From: Plutella xylostella
Lineage: Eukaryota > Arthropoda > Insecta > Lepidoptera > Plutellidae
Length of the DNA stretch: 64,000 nt
Assembly: GCF_932276165.1 (NCBI RefSeq)
Contig: NC_063997.1
Span: 6,892,001-6,956,000, forward strand
Reading direction: 5' to 3'
The notes beneath the pieces were generated by a model. That model saw only the letters and a list, made by a program, of their open reading frames with translations, had not been told where the DNA came from and did not search any database. How positions within the stretch are numbered: the first letter of the stretch is position 1; every line of letters starts with the position of its first letter. The position numbers and the translations under genes were made by a program. Below are positions 1-11,256 of the stretch, in pieces.

Positions 1-183
1 TAACGTTAGTGTATACCGGAAGGGTTTGACAATACTTGAAAAGTTTGGTTTCATCATTTTTGGAAGAGTTTTTAATTTTAGTTGGTACTATTAATTTTAG
101 AAGTCGTACTTGTAGTTTAAAAATGGAGTCAAGATACGTTTTAAATGTGCGACCATAGCTAGTTAAACCATAGTTTATGGTAG

Positions 184-446
184 ATTCACAGAATGATTTG
201 TAGTGACCCTGACTGCTATGCCATAGGTCCCGGGTTCGATTCCCGGCTGGGGCAGATATTTGTTTAAAGTTAGATATTTGTACTCGGGTCTTGGAAGTTG
301 ATATTTATATTTAGTATGTAAGTATCTATCTATGTATTTGTGTAGATATATCAGTTATCCGACACCCATAAATCAGGTTCTGCCTAGCTAGAGGTCGGAT
401 AGCCGTGTGTGAGGTGTCCCCACACATTTATTTATAATATGTATTT
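184..446 (+). repeat. tRNA-derived SINE, family A
   Basis: The head resembles a tRNA gene: an A-box-like part (TAGTGACCCTGACTGC) is followed by a B box (GGTTCGATTCC) near 234-244. The body runs through TATTTGTACTCGGGTC to a tail ending GTGTCCCCACACA. The same sequence recurs in reverse at 34501-34767, so this is an interspersed element and not a working tRNA gene. Its A-rich end was later hit by the RTE insertion at 451. Confidence 0.75.
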
Positions 447-450
447 GTAA

Positions 451-1294
451 AAAAAAAAAAAAACGGCCTCGTGGGAGCGGAAGGGTATAGACGTTGGTGG
501 CAGAATGCTAACAAATCTACGCTTCGCCGACGATATAGTCTTGTTCGCTCCGTCCGCATCAGAATTGACACAAATGCTACAAGACCTTAGCACGGCGAGC
601 CTTGAGGTGGGGCTGAAGATGAATAGGTCTAAGATACAAGTCATGACCAATAGCGCCAAAAGTAGGGTCGAGGTAGACGGGCAGGAAATAGGATATTTCG
701 ATGAGTATATCTACTTGGGCCAGATAGCATCCTTCGAAAACAGGCAGGACAAGGAAGTCGAAAGACGCATTACCAACGCCTGGAAGAGCTTCTGGTCCAT
801 GAAAAATCTTATGAAGGGCACTCTCCCTCTAACACTCAAACGCCAACTCATCGACATGTGTATACTGCCTGTCCTAACCTACGGTGCACAGACTTGGTCT
901 CTGACCGAACATCAGAAGTCCAAACTCAAGGTTTGCCAAAGAGCGATGGAGCGTACTATACTTGGTGTACGAAGGATTGACCGAAACCGGAACACCACGC
1001 TACGCTCCTCGACTCGTATAACTGATGTGGGCGCACAGACAGCGAAGCTGAAGTGGGCCTGGGCAGGCCACGTCTGTCGCATGCACCCGGACCGGTGGGC
1101 AAGAATTGTCACCGAGTGGGTGCCCAATGATGGACGTCGGCGTCGTGGAAGACCCAGACGGAGATGGCGGGACGACCTCGACAAGTTTTTACCTCAATGG
1201 CCGAAGGAGGCACAGGATCGGGACCGGTCGTCAATTTATAAGGAGGCCTTTGCCCAGCAGTGGGACACTAACCAGGCTACATAAAAAAAAAAAA
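451..1294 (+). mobile_element. 5'-truncated RTE-like non-LTR retrotransposon insertion
   Basis: The 844-bp insert lies between identical 12-bp direct repeats ATGTATTTGTAA (439-450 and 1295-1306), which are its target-site duplication. It starts in an A-tract, carries the 3' part of a reverse transcriptase reading frame, and ends in a poly(A) run directly after the stop codon. This is the expected structure of target-primed reverse transcription with 5' truncation. The insertion landed in the tail of the SINE just upstream. Confidence 0.85.
463..1284 (+). pseudogene. Reverse transcriptase C-terminal part, RTE-like LINE
   Basis: The frame is open from the insertion junction to a TAA at 1282-1284; the first Met is at 505. 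Near the start it shows LRFADDIVLF, which holds the FADD form of the reverse transcriptase catalytic motif C. Downstream are the thumb-like region and the conserved tail of this clade: LPVLTYGAQTW, then W.GHVCRM, then a basic RRRRGRPRRRWRDD block. The endonuclease and the N-terminal half of the polymerase are missing, so it cannot act alone. No stop or frameshift interrupts the part that is left, which suggests a fairly young insertion. The assignment to RTE/BovB-like elements rests on motif recall; the reverse transcriptase identity is firm. Confidence 0.85.
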
Positions 1295-1306
1295 ATGTAT
1301 TTGTAA

Positions 1307-2699
1307 ACTATATACGAGTACTTTTCAACGTTCGTGTTCGTAGTAAGAATTTACCAGACCGCCTACCCAAGCTTATTTAATTTACCAATATATTATGGCA
1401 TCCGAATAAATTACACCCCGTAAATTTTCGACTTGGGGTTATAACCCTATCAATTTACAGTTTATTTACTCCACACAAAATCTAACTTGACATCTTGAGC
1501 TTAATGAACTGGTATTTAATTTTATAGTTCGTTATATCATATTACGTCACAACAATATAGTTCATTGCTACATAAGAATAAGTCATTTATTGGTTGGAAA
1601 AAAAGAATGGGCCATTGAGGGAAAATCCTTGTTATCTTTATAGTTCACTTTTCTGAAAGGAAACATTCCTTTATTTTTATTAAGATCCAAATGCAAGTTT
1701 ATATTTAAAAATACCTCTCCCACTCCCACACTAATCTTTCGCCATCATAAAAAACGCACTCGAACAATACCGGTATAAGTCTCAACATAGTATAAATAAC
1801 GGTAAAGAACAACAAAGTTTTCTCGTACGCGAATGATTTATCGGGCCGGGTCAACCCTCGGTGATGTGTGTTCCCATGTGCGGTGCGGAGACACTAAGTT
1901 GTGCGTCTATTAGCACTTGCCACGGCTGGGCTATTGTAAAATACAGAGTAAATTTTAATACATAAAAGTATTATAGTTTTTATTAGTGTTTTAGAAAGTT
2001 ATTTACAATAATACTCTTAAAGGTAAGCAGTAGACAAGAACATGTATTTAAATCACTGGTGTCGTAAAATATTTTAAAACCTGCCTGTGGCGTGTTTGTG
2101 GAGGTGTGTGCATGACTGTGATTGTGCATGTACTAATACTTATTTTAAAGTCATAGTAGGTTATTAGAAATTTATAGAATTGCTCATAAATATGGGTGAT
2201 ATTCAAAGTAGCTCATAATACTATCCGGTAGTAATATGTGCGTAGTAATTAAAGTGGCTTTTATTTAAAAACTTGCAAATAGTAATTTAACACTCACTTG
2301 CAGAATATGGCATCAAGCCTCACCCAAGTTTCTTTCACAACTTTTCGTATACAAATTAAAAGTTCTCGAAACGTTTCAGCCAGATGCAAAGACTCGTGTA
2401 CACAATGCTACATTAGTAATGCGAGATACACAACTCTGGAATACTTAAAACAATGTCTTTGAATGTTAATTTCTTGTCTTACGGTTTTAACGACATTTTA
2501 AAACCTAACCACGTAGGCTCTTGTCAATAAAGCATATGCTTGGCAGTTTCCATCTGGAAAACGAACTTTGTGTATTCAAGGTACCTATTTAATTATAAAA
2601 TAAACAGTACAACTGAAATGAATTATTTTCGCCTCAATCTATGTGCTTCCACACCACGCAGTGGGAAATTCCTAGAACTCATTGCAATCCATAGCAATA
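1307..2699. other. No gene seen; AT-rich DNA
   Basis: No coding frame of note is present. A GC-richer patch lies at about 1840-1925 and a GT-rich patch at 2085-2130. No repeat family shared with the rest of the window was recognised. Confidence 0.4.
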
Positions 2700-2800
2700 A
2701 GCTACGTCGAGCATGTCGTAGAACATGGCTACGCCGTAGCTGCTACGCCGTAGCGACTACGCCGTAGCATATCGTAGCAAAGTGCTACGTGGCTATCGGA
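2700..2800. repeat. Cluster of GCTACGCCGTAGC palindromes
   Basis: Three copies of the near-perfect palindrome GCTACGCCGTAGC stand almost in tandem (2728-2740, 2742-2754, 2757-2768 with one change). They are flanked by related words such as GCTACGTCG, TCGTAGC and GCTACGTGGC. A related single copy lies at 36751-36810, so this is a dispersed repeat family. Its class is unknown. Confidence 0.6.
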
Positions 2801-2907
2801 CACGTTTGACCTAGCCTAGGGCTTACTATTAGCTTGGTTAACGATGTTCGTATTAGGTATATTTATATAACTTTCATGTATATTGTATTTCATATAAAAT
2901 GTATTTA

Positions 2908-3004
2908 GGGTGTTGCAAAAAGGGTGACGAAGCGGATCATTCTAAGCGACTTCAGTTCTACAACTTTATAAAATTCAGTATAGTTTCACTATTGCAGCAC
3001 CCTG
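2908..3004 (+). mobile_element. Short MITE, family MA
   Basis: The ends are GGGTGTTGCAAAAAGGGT and ATTGCAGCACCCTG, with TA on both sides. The same termini bound the longer copies at 20858-21361 and 32840-33102. TA duplication suggests a Tc1/mariner-type origin. This copy lacks most of the palindromic interior. Confidence 0.6.
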
Positions 3005-3317
3005 TATAATTGTTATGATGACATGATAATGATGATTTGAATTTCTCTGTTATATGTACCGAATAAAACTTCAATAAAATCCTTTATATGTATAATGAAC
3101 CGAACTTACGCTCATAGTCAAAAAACGATATGTTTCAATTGATTCGCGTACACAAATAAGCAAGTAGGTAGTTCTCGAGTGAATAAACAGAAATCCTATC
3201 TCGATAAAACGTATTTGTTTCAAATAAATTAGATAGTACAAAGTTAGTGGGCGAGCAAAGTTCGTTTATCGATTACCCGGCTCAGCGGCGTCTGTTGAGC
3301 AATCTCTTCAGTCCTAG

Positions 3318-3464
3318 AGGGTTACTTTAACTTAACAAAAATGAACAAAGGAGATCCGTCATCAAACCGTTATGTTTTAAGCAATATTCAAGATGCAAGA
3401 TGGAGTCATGGTAACAAAAGAAGTGATCCAAAACTGTGTTTGTCATAAGGTAGAGTGAGCCTCC
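3318..3464 (+). mobile_element. Degenerate MITE, family MB
   Basis: The left end GAGGGTTACTTTAACTTAAC and the right end TAGAGTGAGCCTCC match the ends of the better copies at 4748, 18455 and 30441. The interior has diverged. The left flank CCTAGAG is the same as at 4748, which may reflect a shared target preference. Confidence 0.55.
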
Positions 3465-4475
3465 AGTAGACGCTAAAGGTCGTCGGATTCATTGGCTCCA
3501 ACAGGCTGATAATCATCTCCAATAAGTACTTAAAGCCTATCAGCGGAAAAACAAACTTTTAAAATTTGCACTTACAAATGGCTTACTGTCTGACCTATAT
3601 TATTTTATTAATGAAAATTTACTGGGGTTGAAAATAAATTCGGTACACCAAAAAGATTTCAGTTTCAAGGAACTTATTCGCTTACTAAGGATCTAAACGT
3701 TTTCGGCTATACCTACCACGTCAAATCCTAGTATTGTCGCCAAAAATAGTTTTGGTCATATAATTAAGTCTGGCAGGTACGATACAATGCTAGCTCGCTA
3801 TCCTCACACTCTTTGCGGGTTTCCGTAACTACTAAGTACCACAAATCAATACCTACCGGTATTTATCAAATATATATTTTAACATATGCAGATTTCAGCA
3901 CGGTGTGTGTGATGATAATAACATTATTTGGCTACGTTTTATCAAAATCAGTTAATCCAAAATAGAATTCTTTGTTATATTATATAATATGAATTAAATT
4001 AAATAGAATAACAATGTATTTATAAATATGTACCATCTACTAAAGCTAGGTAAGTTATATAAATCTTGTTATTTCAGGCCAAGATTCTCTTGACATTTTT
4101 GTTTGCTTTGTTCGCACATCGAAAGGAATTGGAAAATTCCTGAAGTGGATAAGTATGTGTACAATCCGGTTTATTGAAAAGGAAGATACTTAAATAAAGT
4201 AAATCCATACACCACCAAGTTAATATAGAATTATTTACGATTGCTGTTTTTTTGGTTCAGAAGTAGGTATATATATACTATTCGAAATGGGACAACATAC
4301 AAAATATAACATTGTAATATTATCATAGATTTTCAGAAAAATGTAAGATGTTTTTTTACCAAGGATGGAAAGTACCTACATAATATGTAATTGTTCTTCG
4401 TTGTTCACGAGTGATAAAGTATATTTGGAATGAAATTATGAAGAAGCCCACTTAAAATATTATTATATATTGACC
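3465..4475. other. No gene seen; AT-rich DNA
   Basis: Only short frames and A/T-rich sequence are visible. No repeat or site could be supported. Confidence 0.4.
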
Positions 4476-4520
4476 GAATGATGTAGTAGTAAGTGGCCCC
4501 GACTAATGGTCGATGTATTT
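4476..4520 (+). repeat. SINE family A head fragment
   Basis: GACCGAATGATGTAGTAGT followed by AAGTGGCCCCGACT resembles the tRNA-like head of family A (CGAATGGCGTAGTGGTTAGT on the 34.7-kb copy). It is diverged and short. Confidence 0.35.
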
Positions 4521-4747
4521 TTTTATTGATTTATGTACACTAGGTTTAATTATAATGACTCCCAAGTTCATCGGGTACTCAGACTCAAACAACAAAGTAT
4601 TATCATGGACATATAAAAATAAGGGTTCCATAAAATACAAGAAAGTAACAAAGACAAAGACGACGTAAATGTTAAACAATTTCCATTCGGCATTGCTTTG
4701 TTGTAGGCCAAGGCTCCAGGAATGCAGCTTTAAGACTCCGCGCCTAG

Positions 4748-4884
4748 AGGGTTACTCTATACTGACGAAAAACGAACGAACGAGACCTGTCGTGCAATCG
4801 GCACGTTTAATACAACGAGATAGACTCGTGGCTCGCGCAGCAGCGCTCCGAGACCTCGGTTTTCTTCATATAGAGTGACCCCCC
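4748..4884 (+). mobile_element. MITE, family MB
   Basis: The ends are GGGTTACTCTATACTGACGA and, in inverted form, TATAGAGTGACCCCC. The interior holds CTCGCGCAGCAGCGCTC, which is conserved between copies. The element is about 137 bp with no coding capacity of its own. A 69-codon open frame across it is a by-product of the repeat. Confidence 0.75.
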
Positions 4885-4974
4885 TGTACGCTATTTGGCG
4901 AGCGGATAGGCAAGACACAGGCTCGCTTCTGATTTTGAACCGAAACTGAGCAATGGGTTTTGTAAGTTTTACAT

Positions 4975-5105
4975 GTCATTGTGAATTTACATAAATATAC
5001 ATACATACAATTTACTGTCTCTCGACTGGAGCTCGACTGTAATCCGAAGAGGTAGTCAGAGGTGACTTTTGTATTGGTTGAGTGATTGAAGGATGATTCA
5101 AAACC
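4975..5105 (-). repeat. SINE-type tail fragment, reverse strand
   Basis: CGACTGTAATCCGAAGAGGT followed by AGTCAGAGGTG matches the 3' tail of the SINE at 34120-34430 (which has CCCGAAGGGGTAGTCAGAGG) in the same orientation. Only the tail region is recognisable. Confidence 0.45.
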
Positions 5106-5110
5106 TTGTA

Positions 5111-5229
5111 AGGGTGGGTTGCACCATTTAACTTTAAATATTACAAACGTCAAATCCCTTGACGAGAGAGATCAATCTTCAAGAGATTTGACGTTTGTAA
5201 TAGTTAAAGTTAAATGGTGCAACCCACAC
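5111..5229 (+). mobile_element. Hairpin MITE, family MC
   Basis: The two arms, beginning AGGGTGGGTTGCACCATTTA and ending TAAATGGTGCAACCCACAC, are long near-perfect inverted repeats with a short centre. TA flanks both sides (5109-5110 and 5230-5231). It has no coding capacity. Confidence 0.8.
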
Positions 5230-5231
5230 TA

Positions 5232-5373
5232 AGCCCCTGTTCCACAATGTCTGGTTAGTCGCTACCTGTCGGATAAAATACATGCTGTCACTGTCTAAAA
5301 AATAATAACAGAAAGTGACAGCATGTATTTTATCCGTCAGGTAGCCACTAACCAGACATTGTGGAACAGACCC
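5232..5373 (+). mobile_element. Hairpin MITE, family MD
   Basis: The arms contain CTGTTCCACAATGTCTGGTT and its inverse, then ATAAAATACATGCTGTCACT and its inverse, around a short A/T loop. TA flanks both sides (5230-5231 and 5374-5375). The left TA is also the right TA of MITE MC. Confidence 0.8.
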
Positions 5374-5426
5374 TAAGTATCATGGGTTTTTTACATATAT
5401 TTTTGTTTAAATAAACGGCATCTTAG

Positions 5427-5456
5427 AAAGAAAGAAAGAAAGAAAGAAGAAAGAAA
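5427..5456. repeat. (GAAA)n microsatellite
   Basis: Six to seven GAAA units with one deletion. Together with the sequence that follows, it could be the 3' tail of a reverse-strand LINE. Confidence 0.7.
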
Positions 5457-5640
5457 CATTTATTTGACACACTGAACAATAAACACAGAAACAAAAAAGA
5501 AAAGAATACTACAAAAAATATATATGAAAAAAACAGAAAATAATACAATACATACAAACAAGGTTGCTGTCCAGATCGTCAACCACGCCCGGATACCGAG
5601 CACCCCACGAACAGCTAGCAACAACCAACATTAAACACCA
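5457..5640 (-). repeat. Possible LINE 3'-end remnant
   Basis: CATTTATTTGACACACTGAA next to a simple-repeat tail has the look of an antisense LINE 3' untranslated region. No second copy in the window confirms it. Confidence 0.25.
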
Positions 5641-7095
5641 GTGGATACTAGTGATACATATATATGTATAGTGTTCGTTTCATTTTGTAAGGAAGGCAGC
5701 GTTGACTAAAAAAGAGAGGTAAGAAAATATATATTGTTATTTATTACTGTGTTGCAAAGTCAATACACAGAAATTGGAAGTAGGTAGATAAGCTTAGCCT
5801 AATTTCTGTAATATTATTTTAAACGTAAACCTCGAAAAGACAGACATAAAATTCGAAAATAAGTACCAGTGTATGTAATCTACGGATGTTTCGTATTATT
5901 TTTATATAACACAAAAGATTTCGATTGCTAGAAATGATTGCTTCACCCCGTTGGGAGGCGACGTCGACGGCCAGACGTGACAAGACGGGGGTTGTCAAAT
6001 TGTTATTCTAAACATGTTGAAATGCCCTACAGGAATTACGAAATTGTTTTGCTTGAAGAATCTATGCGATATGTTCCGGAAATTGAAGTTGAAATCATTT
6101 GAAACATTCGTAGAATGTAACGCGAAGATTTATAAAATTACAGGGCGGCCTCTTGTAGATAATAATAAAATACACTATAATCTCAACAGCATCATAACAA
6201 AGACTGTTTTAAAGTAATTCGGAGAGCTTTATAAGATGGAACATCCAACTAGAGCCAACTTGCTTGAGATTTCACGGCGGACTAAATTACTTTCTGAGAG
6301 TGACGAAAGATTATGAAATACTATCTTGGAAAACTTGAGGTGAATCTTGAATCTTCATAAGCTACTTACGTTTCCTACTGTAAATTTTAAGTCATAATAA
6401 TAAATGCTAAAGAGTTTTATGGGGCGTCACTCTCTGCATAATATCTTCAACAAATGAATATCATAGACATAATATATATTATTAAAAAGTAACTAACTTT
6501 CAGGTCCAATTTTCCATCTGGGGCTTGCCATATATATATATTTTTATTTTGATTTAATTTATTTATTTACTATCATCATCTTAGTTACCATTTTAAAGTG
6601 GTAAGTGAGTTCGAAGTCACTTGTAAAGTATATATTCAGTATCTCGCAGTCATCTCAATCTCATTTGTGGTTAAACTGATGGAAAAAAGTTAGAAAATAA
6701 TATTTTTATCCATGCATAATCAAATTTCCGCTGCTCAAATAAAAGTCGCCTTCAAAAGCAAAACCCCGACGTCTACTCTTTGTGGTGAGAACTTACACAA
6801 AATCGCTTTATGAAATTTTAATTAGAACTGAAATACTTGTTTACTTTTTAAATGATACTGGTAGCATTTACAGTAAATGTTTTTTAAATAAATCGTAACA
6901 TAGATGAGTTGACATTTTTATAAATTAATTACTTAAAACGATTTTTGAAATAAAACTAAACCACTTTTTACCGACTTTGTTTTTCAATACATTTATGGCT
7001 TTATTCACTGGTTACACATAAGGAATTAATGCAAAGTCCGGATAAAACATTACTTAATCTTCTTCTTATCGTGTCTGTCATATACCTACTACATT
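5641..7095. other. No gene seen; AT-rich DNA
   Basis: Short open frames only, such as a 67-codon frame at 6014-6217 that I do not recognise. No shared repeat was found. Confidence 0.35.
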
Positions 7096-7290
7096 TTATT
7101 TAAGACCACGTATTTCCCGTTTCTGTAAACCATCTATAAGCAAAGATATGGCTCGGGTGTGTGTATAAGATGCAATGTCTTCTAAAATGTATAGGTTCTC
7201 ATTATCGACCCCTATGGCGGCGGTCTCGCTCCAGCATCTGTTACCCTTCGACTTACGAGAATGGTGCCATAAATTATGCCCATAAATCAC
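7096..7290 (-). other. Exon-like open frame, unrecognised
   Basis: This reverse-strand frame has a balanced, soluble composition, with residues such as CWSETAAIGVDNENLYILED and LLIDGLQKREIRGLK before a TAA stop. It opens straight after TAAATTTTTAG, which would serve as a 3' splice site, and its first codon is GTG, so it fits an internal-to-terminal exon better than a full gene. AATAAA overlaps the stop. I do not recognise the protein, and no partner exon was found, so a chance frame remains quite possible. Confidence 0.25.
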
Positions 7291-7887
7291 CTAAAAATTT
7301 ATCCGGGGTCGTTAATGAAAGCCCGTGATTGTTAGGAAATCTGGTCATGTTATTTGTTTTTTTTCCTTTTTAATATTATTCAGAGGCTAGGGCAGGATAT
7401 GAGAAATATTTTAGGAAGGCATAGGCCGTGATATTTAGCTGAAATTAAAATAATGAGTTTTGAATAAATACCTCTCAGATAAATCAACACTTCAAAATTT
7501 GTTATAATCCTTTCCAACAAAGTGAGGAGCGCCTGAGTTTTCATTTCCACCGCAGAAGGACTTAAAACTACCTACGTACGTAACAAAAAAAACTTTTCAC
7601 TATAACAAAACACATTTTAAAACTGTTCCCATCACGATTTCTTTCTGACTGCCAGCCGGATGTAAAAGTTTGCGAGGTTAACTCAAAAGGAATTCAAGAC
7701 CATGCAAGAGCTGCAGAGTTAGTTTATGAAGTGTCTTTCCTGTGTTTCCAAGTTTCCAAGCTACAACCGCGCGCTGGCAGCGTTCAATGGGAGCCGCTAT
7801 GGTGCATTCCGTGTGAATGTTGAATACGAGTTGAAGTTGGCTTGGGGAATTCAAAATTCGAATGATTTTGTTTTTTTACCGCGATAC
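7291..7887. other. No gene seen
   Basis: AT-rich sequence with no recognisable repeat or coding frame. Confidence 0.35.
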
Positions 7888-7963
7888 TGCATGGCACTGT
7901 TTTGTGCCAGTATCTACTTATGTATTTTTAACGCAGACTGAATGCCACTGTTTTGGGCCAGTA
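7888..7963. repeat. Duplicated small hairpin unit
   Basis: CATGGCACTGTTTTGTGCCA (in 7890-7910) and AATGCCACTGTTTTGGGCCA (in 7940-7960) are two copies about 50 bp apart, each followed by GTAT. The first can form TGGCAC-loop-GTGCCA. The origin is unknown. Confidence 0.5.
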
Positions 7964-7992
7964 TTAATTGTTTTCTTTTAAATATTGATGCC

Positions 7993-8038
7993 TTGCCGAG
8001 CAGTGGGACACGACACAGGCTGCATAAAAAAAATAAAA
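7993..8038 (+). mobile_element. 46-bp RTE 3'-end insertion with target-site duplication
   Basis: GCAGTGGGACACGACACAGG followed by CTGCATAAAAAAA repeats the last bases of the RTE element at 1258-1294 (CAGCAGTGGGACACTAACCA, then GGCTACATAAAA). It is flanked by AAATATTGATGCC on the left (7980-7992) and the same word directly after the A tail. It is an extremely 5'-truncated retrotransposition event. Confidence 0.75.
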
Positions 8039-8051
8039 AAATATTGATGCC

Positions 8052-8678
8052 GTCATTATAGCTACTGCTAAAGTCGCTAATTTAATTATATTTTTATTGT
8101 TAACCATGACGTGCTCATGTTCCTTAATAGTAGCCTCAGGCTCAGCCTTAGTAGAAGTTACCCAGGAATAGAGAAAAAATATCAAAGGAAGGAAGGCAGG
8201 CAGATCTTATGGACATTGAGATAGAATTTCAACTTTCTACCTTATCTATTGCAAAAAAATATTATCAAAATAATCGTGAATACTATAAATAGTATATATA
8301 GTAATATTAAACGTTAAAATTAGGTATTGAATAGGTACATGTGAGCATATAAATATATACCTACATATTAATATAAGTACTTACTATATGAACTAAATAT
8401 TTCGTCAGAATTTCCGATAGAACGCTTGTTCTACTATCGACATACTTTGTGTAAACTGGTATGCTTCGCTGAGTAAAAGGGCACTTTCACCCCTCCCTTT
8501 TCCTAACCGACTGGAAAGAAAACACAAGCTTTTGACCGCTACCTCCGGTAAACTAAAACTAATACGCAACTAAGGGGAACATACTTGCTACTAACTATAG
8601 ATACTAAAAGATTGTTTCATAAAGTAATATCACTAATTAAAATGGCAATAGGCCCGCCCCCTATTACATTGGGACTAA
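8052..8678. other. No gene seen
   Basis: AT-rich with TATA-like runs; nothing supportable. Confidence 0.35.
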
Positions 8679-8770
8679 CATAACACTGGTGAAAAGTGGG
8701 TGCAGCAATGCACCTCTGCCTACCCCGCAAGGGAGTACAGAAGTACAAGGAGTGAGTGTTTATAAAAAAA
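8679..8770 (+). repeat. SINE/LINE 3'-tail fragment
   Basis: CACCTCTGCCTACCCCGCAA followed by a GTGAGTG end and an A-rich tail matches the common tail type seen in reverse at 34150-34200 and, more diverged, at 52745-52775. Confidence 0.45.
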
Positions 8771-11256
8771 AATATATATCACTGAAAAATTACATTATAC
8801 CTCTCCTTCCCAATGGCCCGATAGAGACCTCCACTTTTATAAAAAAACAAAATGCATTAAAGTCTGCCTAATAGCTCTCCTTTTAAGTAAAAAAATATAA
8901 TCCAATTAATGGTCTTAAGACGATGCTTAATGGGTGTTTATGAATTGCACTTTGAAAGGTCTTCTGTTTCTAGAAATAACGTCTATATAATCGCTACTCG
9001 TGCTACCTTTACTCTGAAATAGATAAACTTTAAAAATAAACTCAATATTAACTATAGCTACTTTGTTGTGAAAAAGCTAACGAATGAGGGCGGTCAAATG
9101 CAACGAGATGGAACGCTTCGAAATTTACTTAGATTGAGAATGACCTAAACAATTTGATAACATATTTTTTATTTATAGTGTTAGTAAATGGGTAATTATT
9201 AAAACTTTATATATTTTTTGTTGTAGAGAAATTCGTTTGATTCTATGATTTGAATGGGACGAATTTAACTATTTTATTTACTGCTATTCTAATAAGCCAA
9301 CTATTGAAATAGATAACTTTGTAATAATAACTTTAAAAGCCTTGTGAAAGAAAATCGTAAGCTACTATTACTTACTACTAGGATACTTAGGTAGCGAAAG
9401 AGTGAAGTGCACCTACTCACAGGTTTTCACCTATAGTTGAGCAATAAACTTGTGTACTTCATAATGCGTACTTACACAACAGATGTCGACAATGTGCCAA
9501 GTTTCAGTATAAATCAAACCCCTTTAATGTTCCTGGGCTATTGGTTACCGTAGGGTCAAGAATTTGTTCCATTCAGGACTTCTAAAGTCACTCTTCTCTA
9601 AAAAACCTATTGTAACCGAGTAGCAAGTTTATTTTCTGTAATAATAAATGCAGATTTAAATATTGTTTTGATTATTTCGAACAATTATTGGTTATTGTGT
9701 TTTTTTATGTACCTATATAATCAATTTCCTTTGTCAATTTGCATGTGACAATATAAAATTGTATCCTATCTTTTGTATTTTATTCGTAATTATATAGAAA
9801 TTCATATGATGTTGACCCACTCTTTAAGGGTGGACGGGTCAAAGTAATTCCTTAACGTTGGGTCAAGTAGGTAAAAGTGATTTACCGAACCCATAAAGAG
9901 GAGTTGAACAAGCTATATTACACTTGTAACTGGGGTTTATGACTGCAAGCCTGCAGATGTATTTATTCACCTACCTATATATGTATTATAGGATAAACCT
10001 ACGATGAGAGCGTGCAAGCAAAGCCTGCCTATCGTTAGATATATTGGTACTATATGATCAACACTATCCTTTCACCAGCATCATCACAATCATCACCCCT
10101 GAAGTTTTGATTCAAAATGTTTTGTGATTTAACAATACGGTATTCGTGCTTTCATTTTATTTATTTTTTATTCCTGCTCTGTTTTCGGGAGTTACAGTAT
10201 CAGTATTCGGTAGGCTACGAACTGGTTTATTATATAGTTATTTTTATGCACACCACAATACAATAAAGGATGTGACATTCTCCCAAAAACTAGAACCACG
10301 TAATCTACCGTACAGTAGTAATACTCTAAACCCTTAAAATAATTTTCTCCGAAGAATGAAAAAACATTTTTTACTACAATTACGTAGGTGTGAGGTGAAT
10401 TATCTAGTGCCAGTATAATATTGATGTACCATTATTACCTCGCATTGGGCGTCGTGGGCCTAAGCAAACCTCTCTAATACTGAACAAACGAACTTCACGA
10501 CCCCAGCCGAATTACCTCCGCCCTCAAAGAAAACTTCAGGCGTCCATATCGCCCCTTCCTCGTCAAAAAGTCGAAAGAAAACAAAGAAAGGACATCAGCT
10601 GATAAAACTTTATTAGTTTAGAATATTGTGCTAGGGTGCGAATATCTCCTTTGTGCTTTTCAACTATACAATAGGCCGTAAAGGGGTTGCGAGATATCAG
10701 ACTAACGATGCCATTTTTATCACCGTCCCTTATTTGTGTAAATTCTTGTAAATTAAGCCCGCATTCTTATCTACCTAGAGTCGAGCGAATAAATACGTTT
10801 TTGTATCTTTGTAACCCTTGTCCAAAAAGTGTTTATATTTGAATGTAGGTATGTGGCTGCGTATATAAAAAATCTGAGTCTAATTTATTTTTTCTTTTTA
10901 TTTAGTCTGCGAAACATAATGATTAAGTAAGTAATTTAGATTCTGAAATTTACCATCTTTTCAATCTTTCCAGTGTCTAGTGTACACGGGAAATAAAGAT
11001 TTGAATTGGATTCGAATGATTCAGAGAAAGTTTAGAGTCAATCAAAATGCGTTCAGCCTTTCAAGTAAATTGGTGAACCTAGTAAAGGCAATACTAATAC
11101 AGTGATGTACGCCGTCCAGTACAAACATTTCAAACTCTATCAAGTAAGGCGACCACTTCAAAACAAGGAAGGGGCATTAAACTAATGAAACCTGCACAAG
11201 TTGTTTATTCGTCGACCCCCACCGTTATAAGCTGCAATATGTCAATTGAGAGACTG
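8771..11256. other. No gene seen; about 2.5 kb
   Basis: Only short A/T-rich frames are present. Sequence around 10450-10610 is less AT-rich but does not give a convincing coding frame. Confidence 0.35.

Noticed and set aside
195..255. tRNA gene near the window start
   Set aside because: It is the head of SINE family A, repeated in reverse at 34501-34767 with the same non-tRNA body.
4669..4878. 69-codon plus-strand frame
   Set aside because: Most of it lies within MITE MB.
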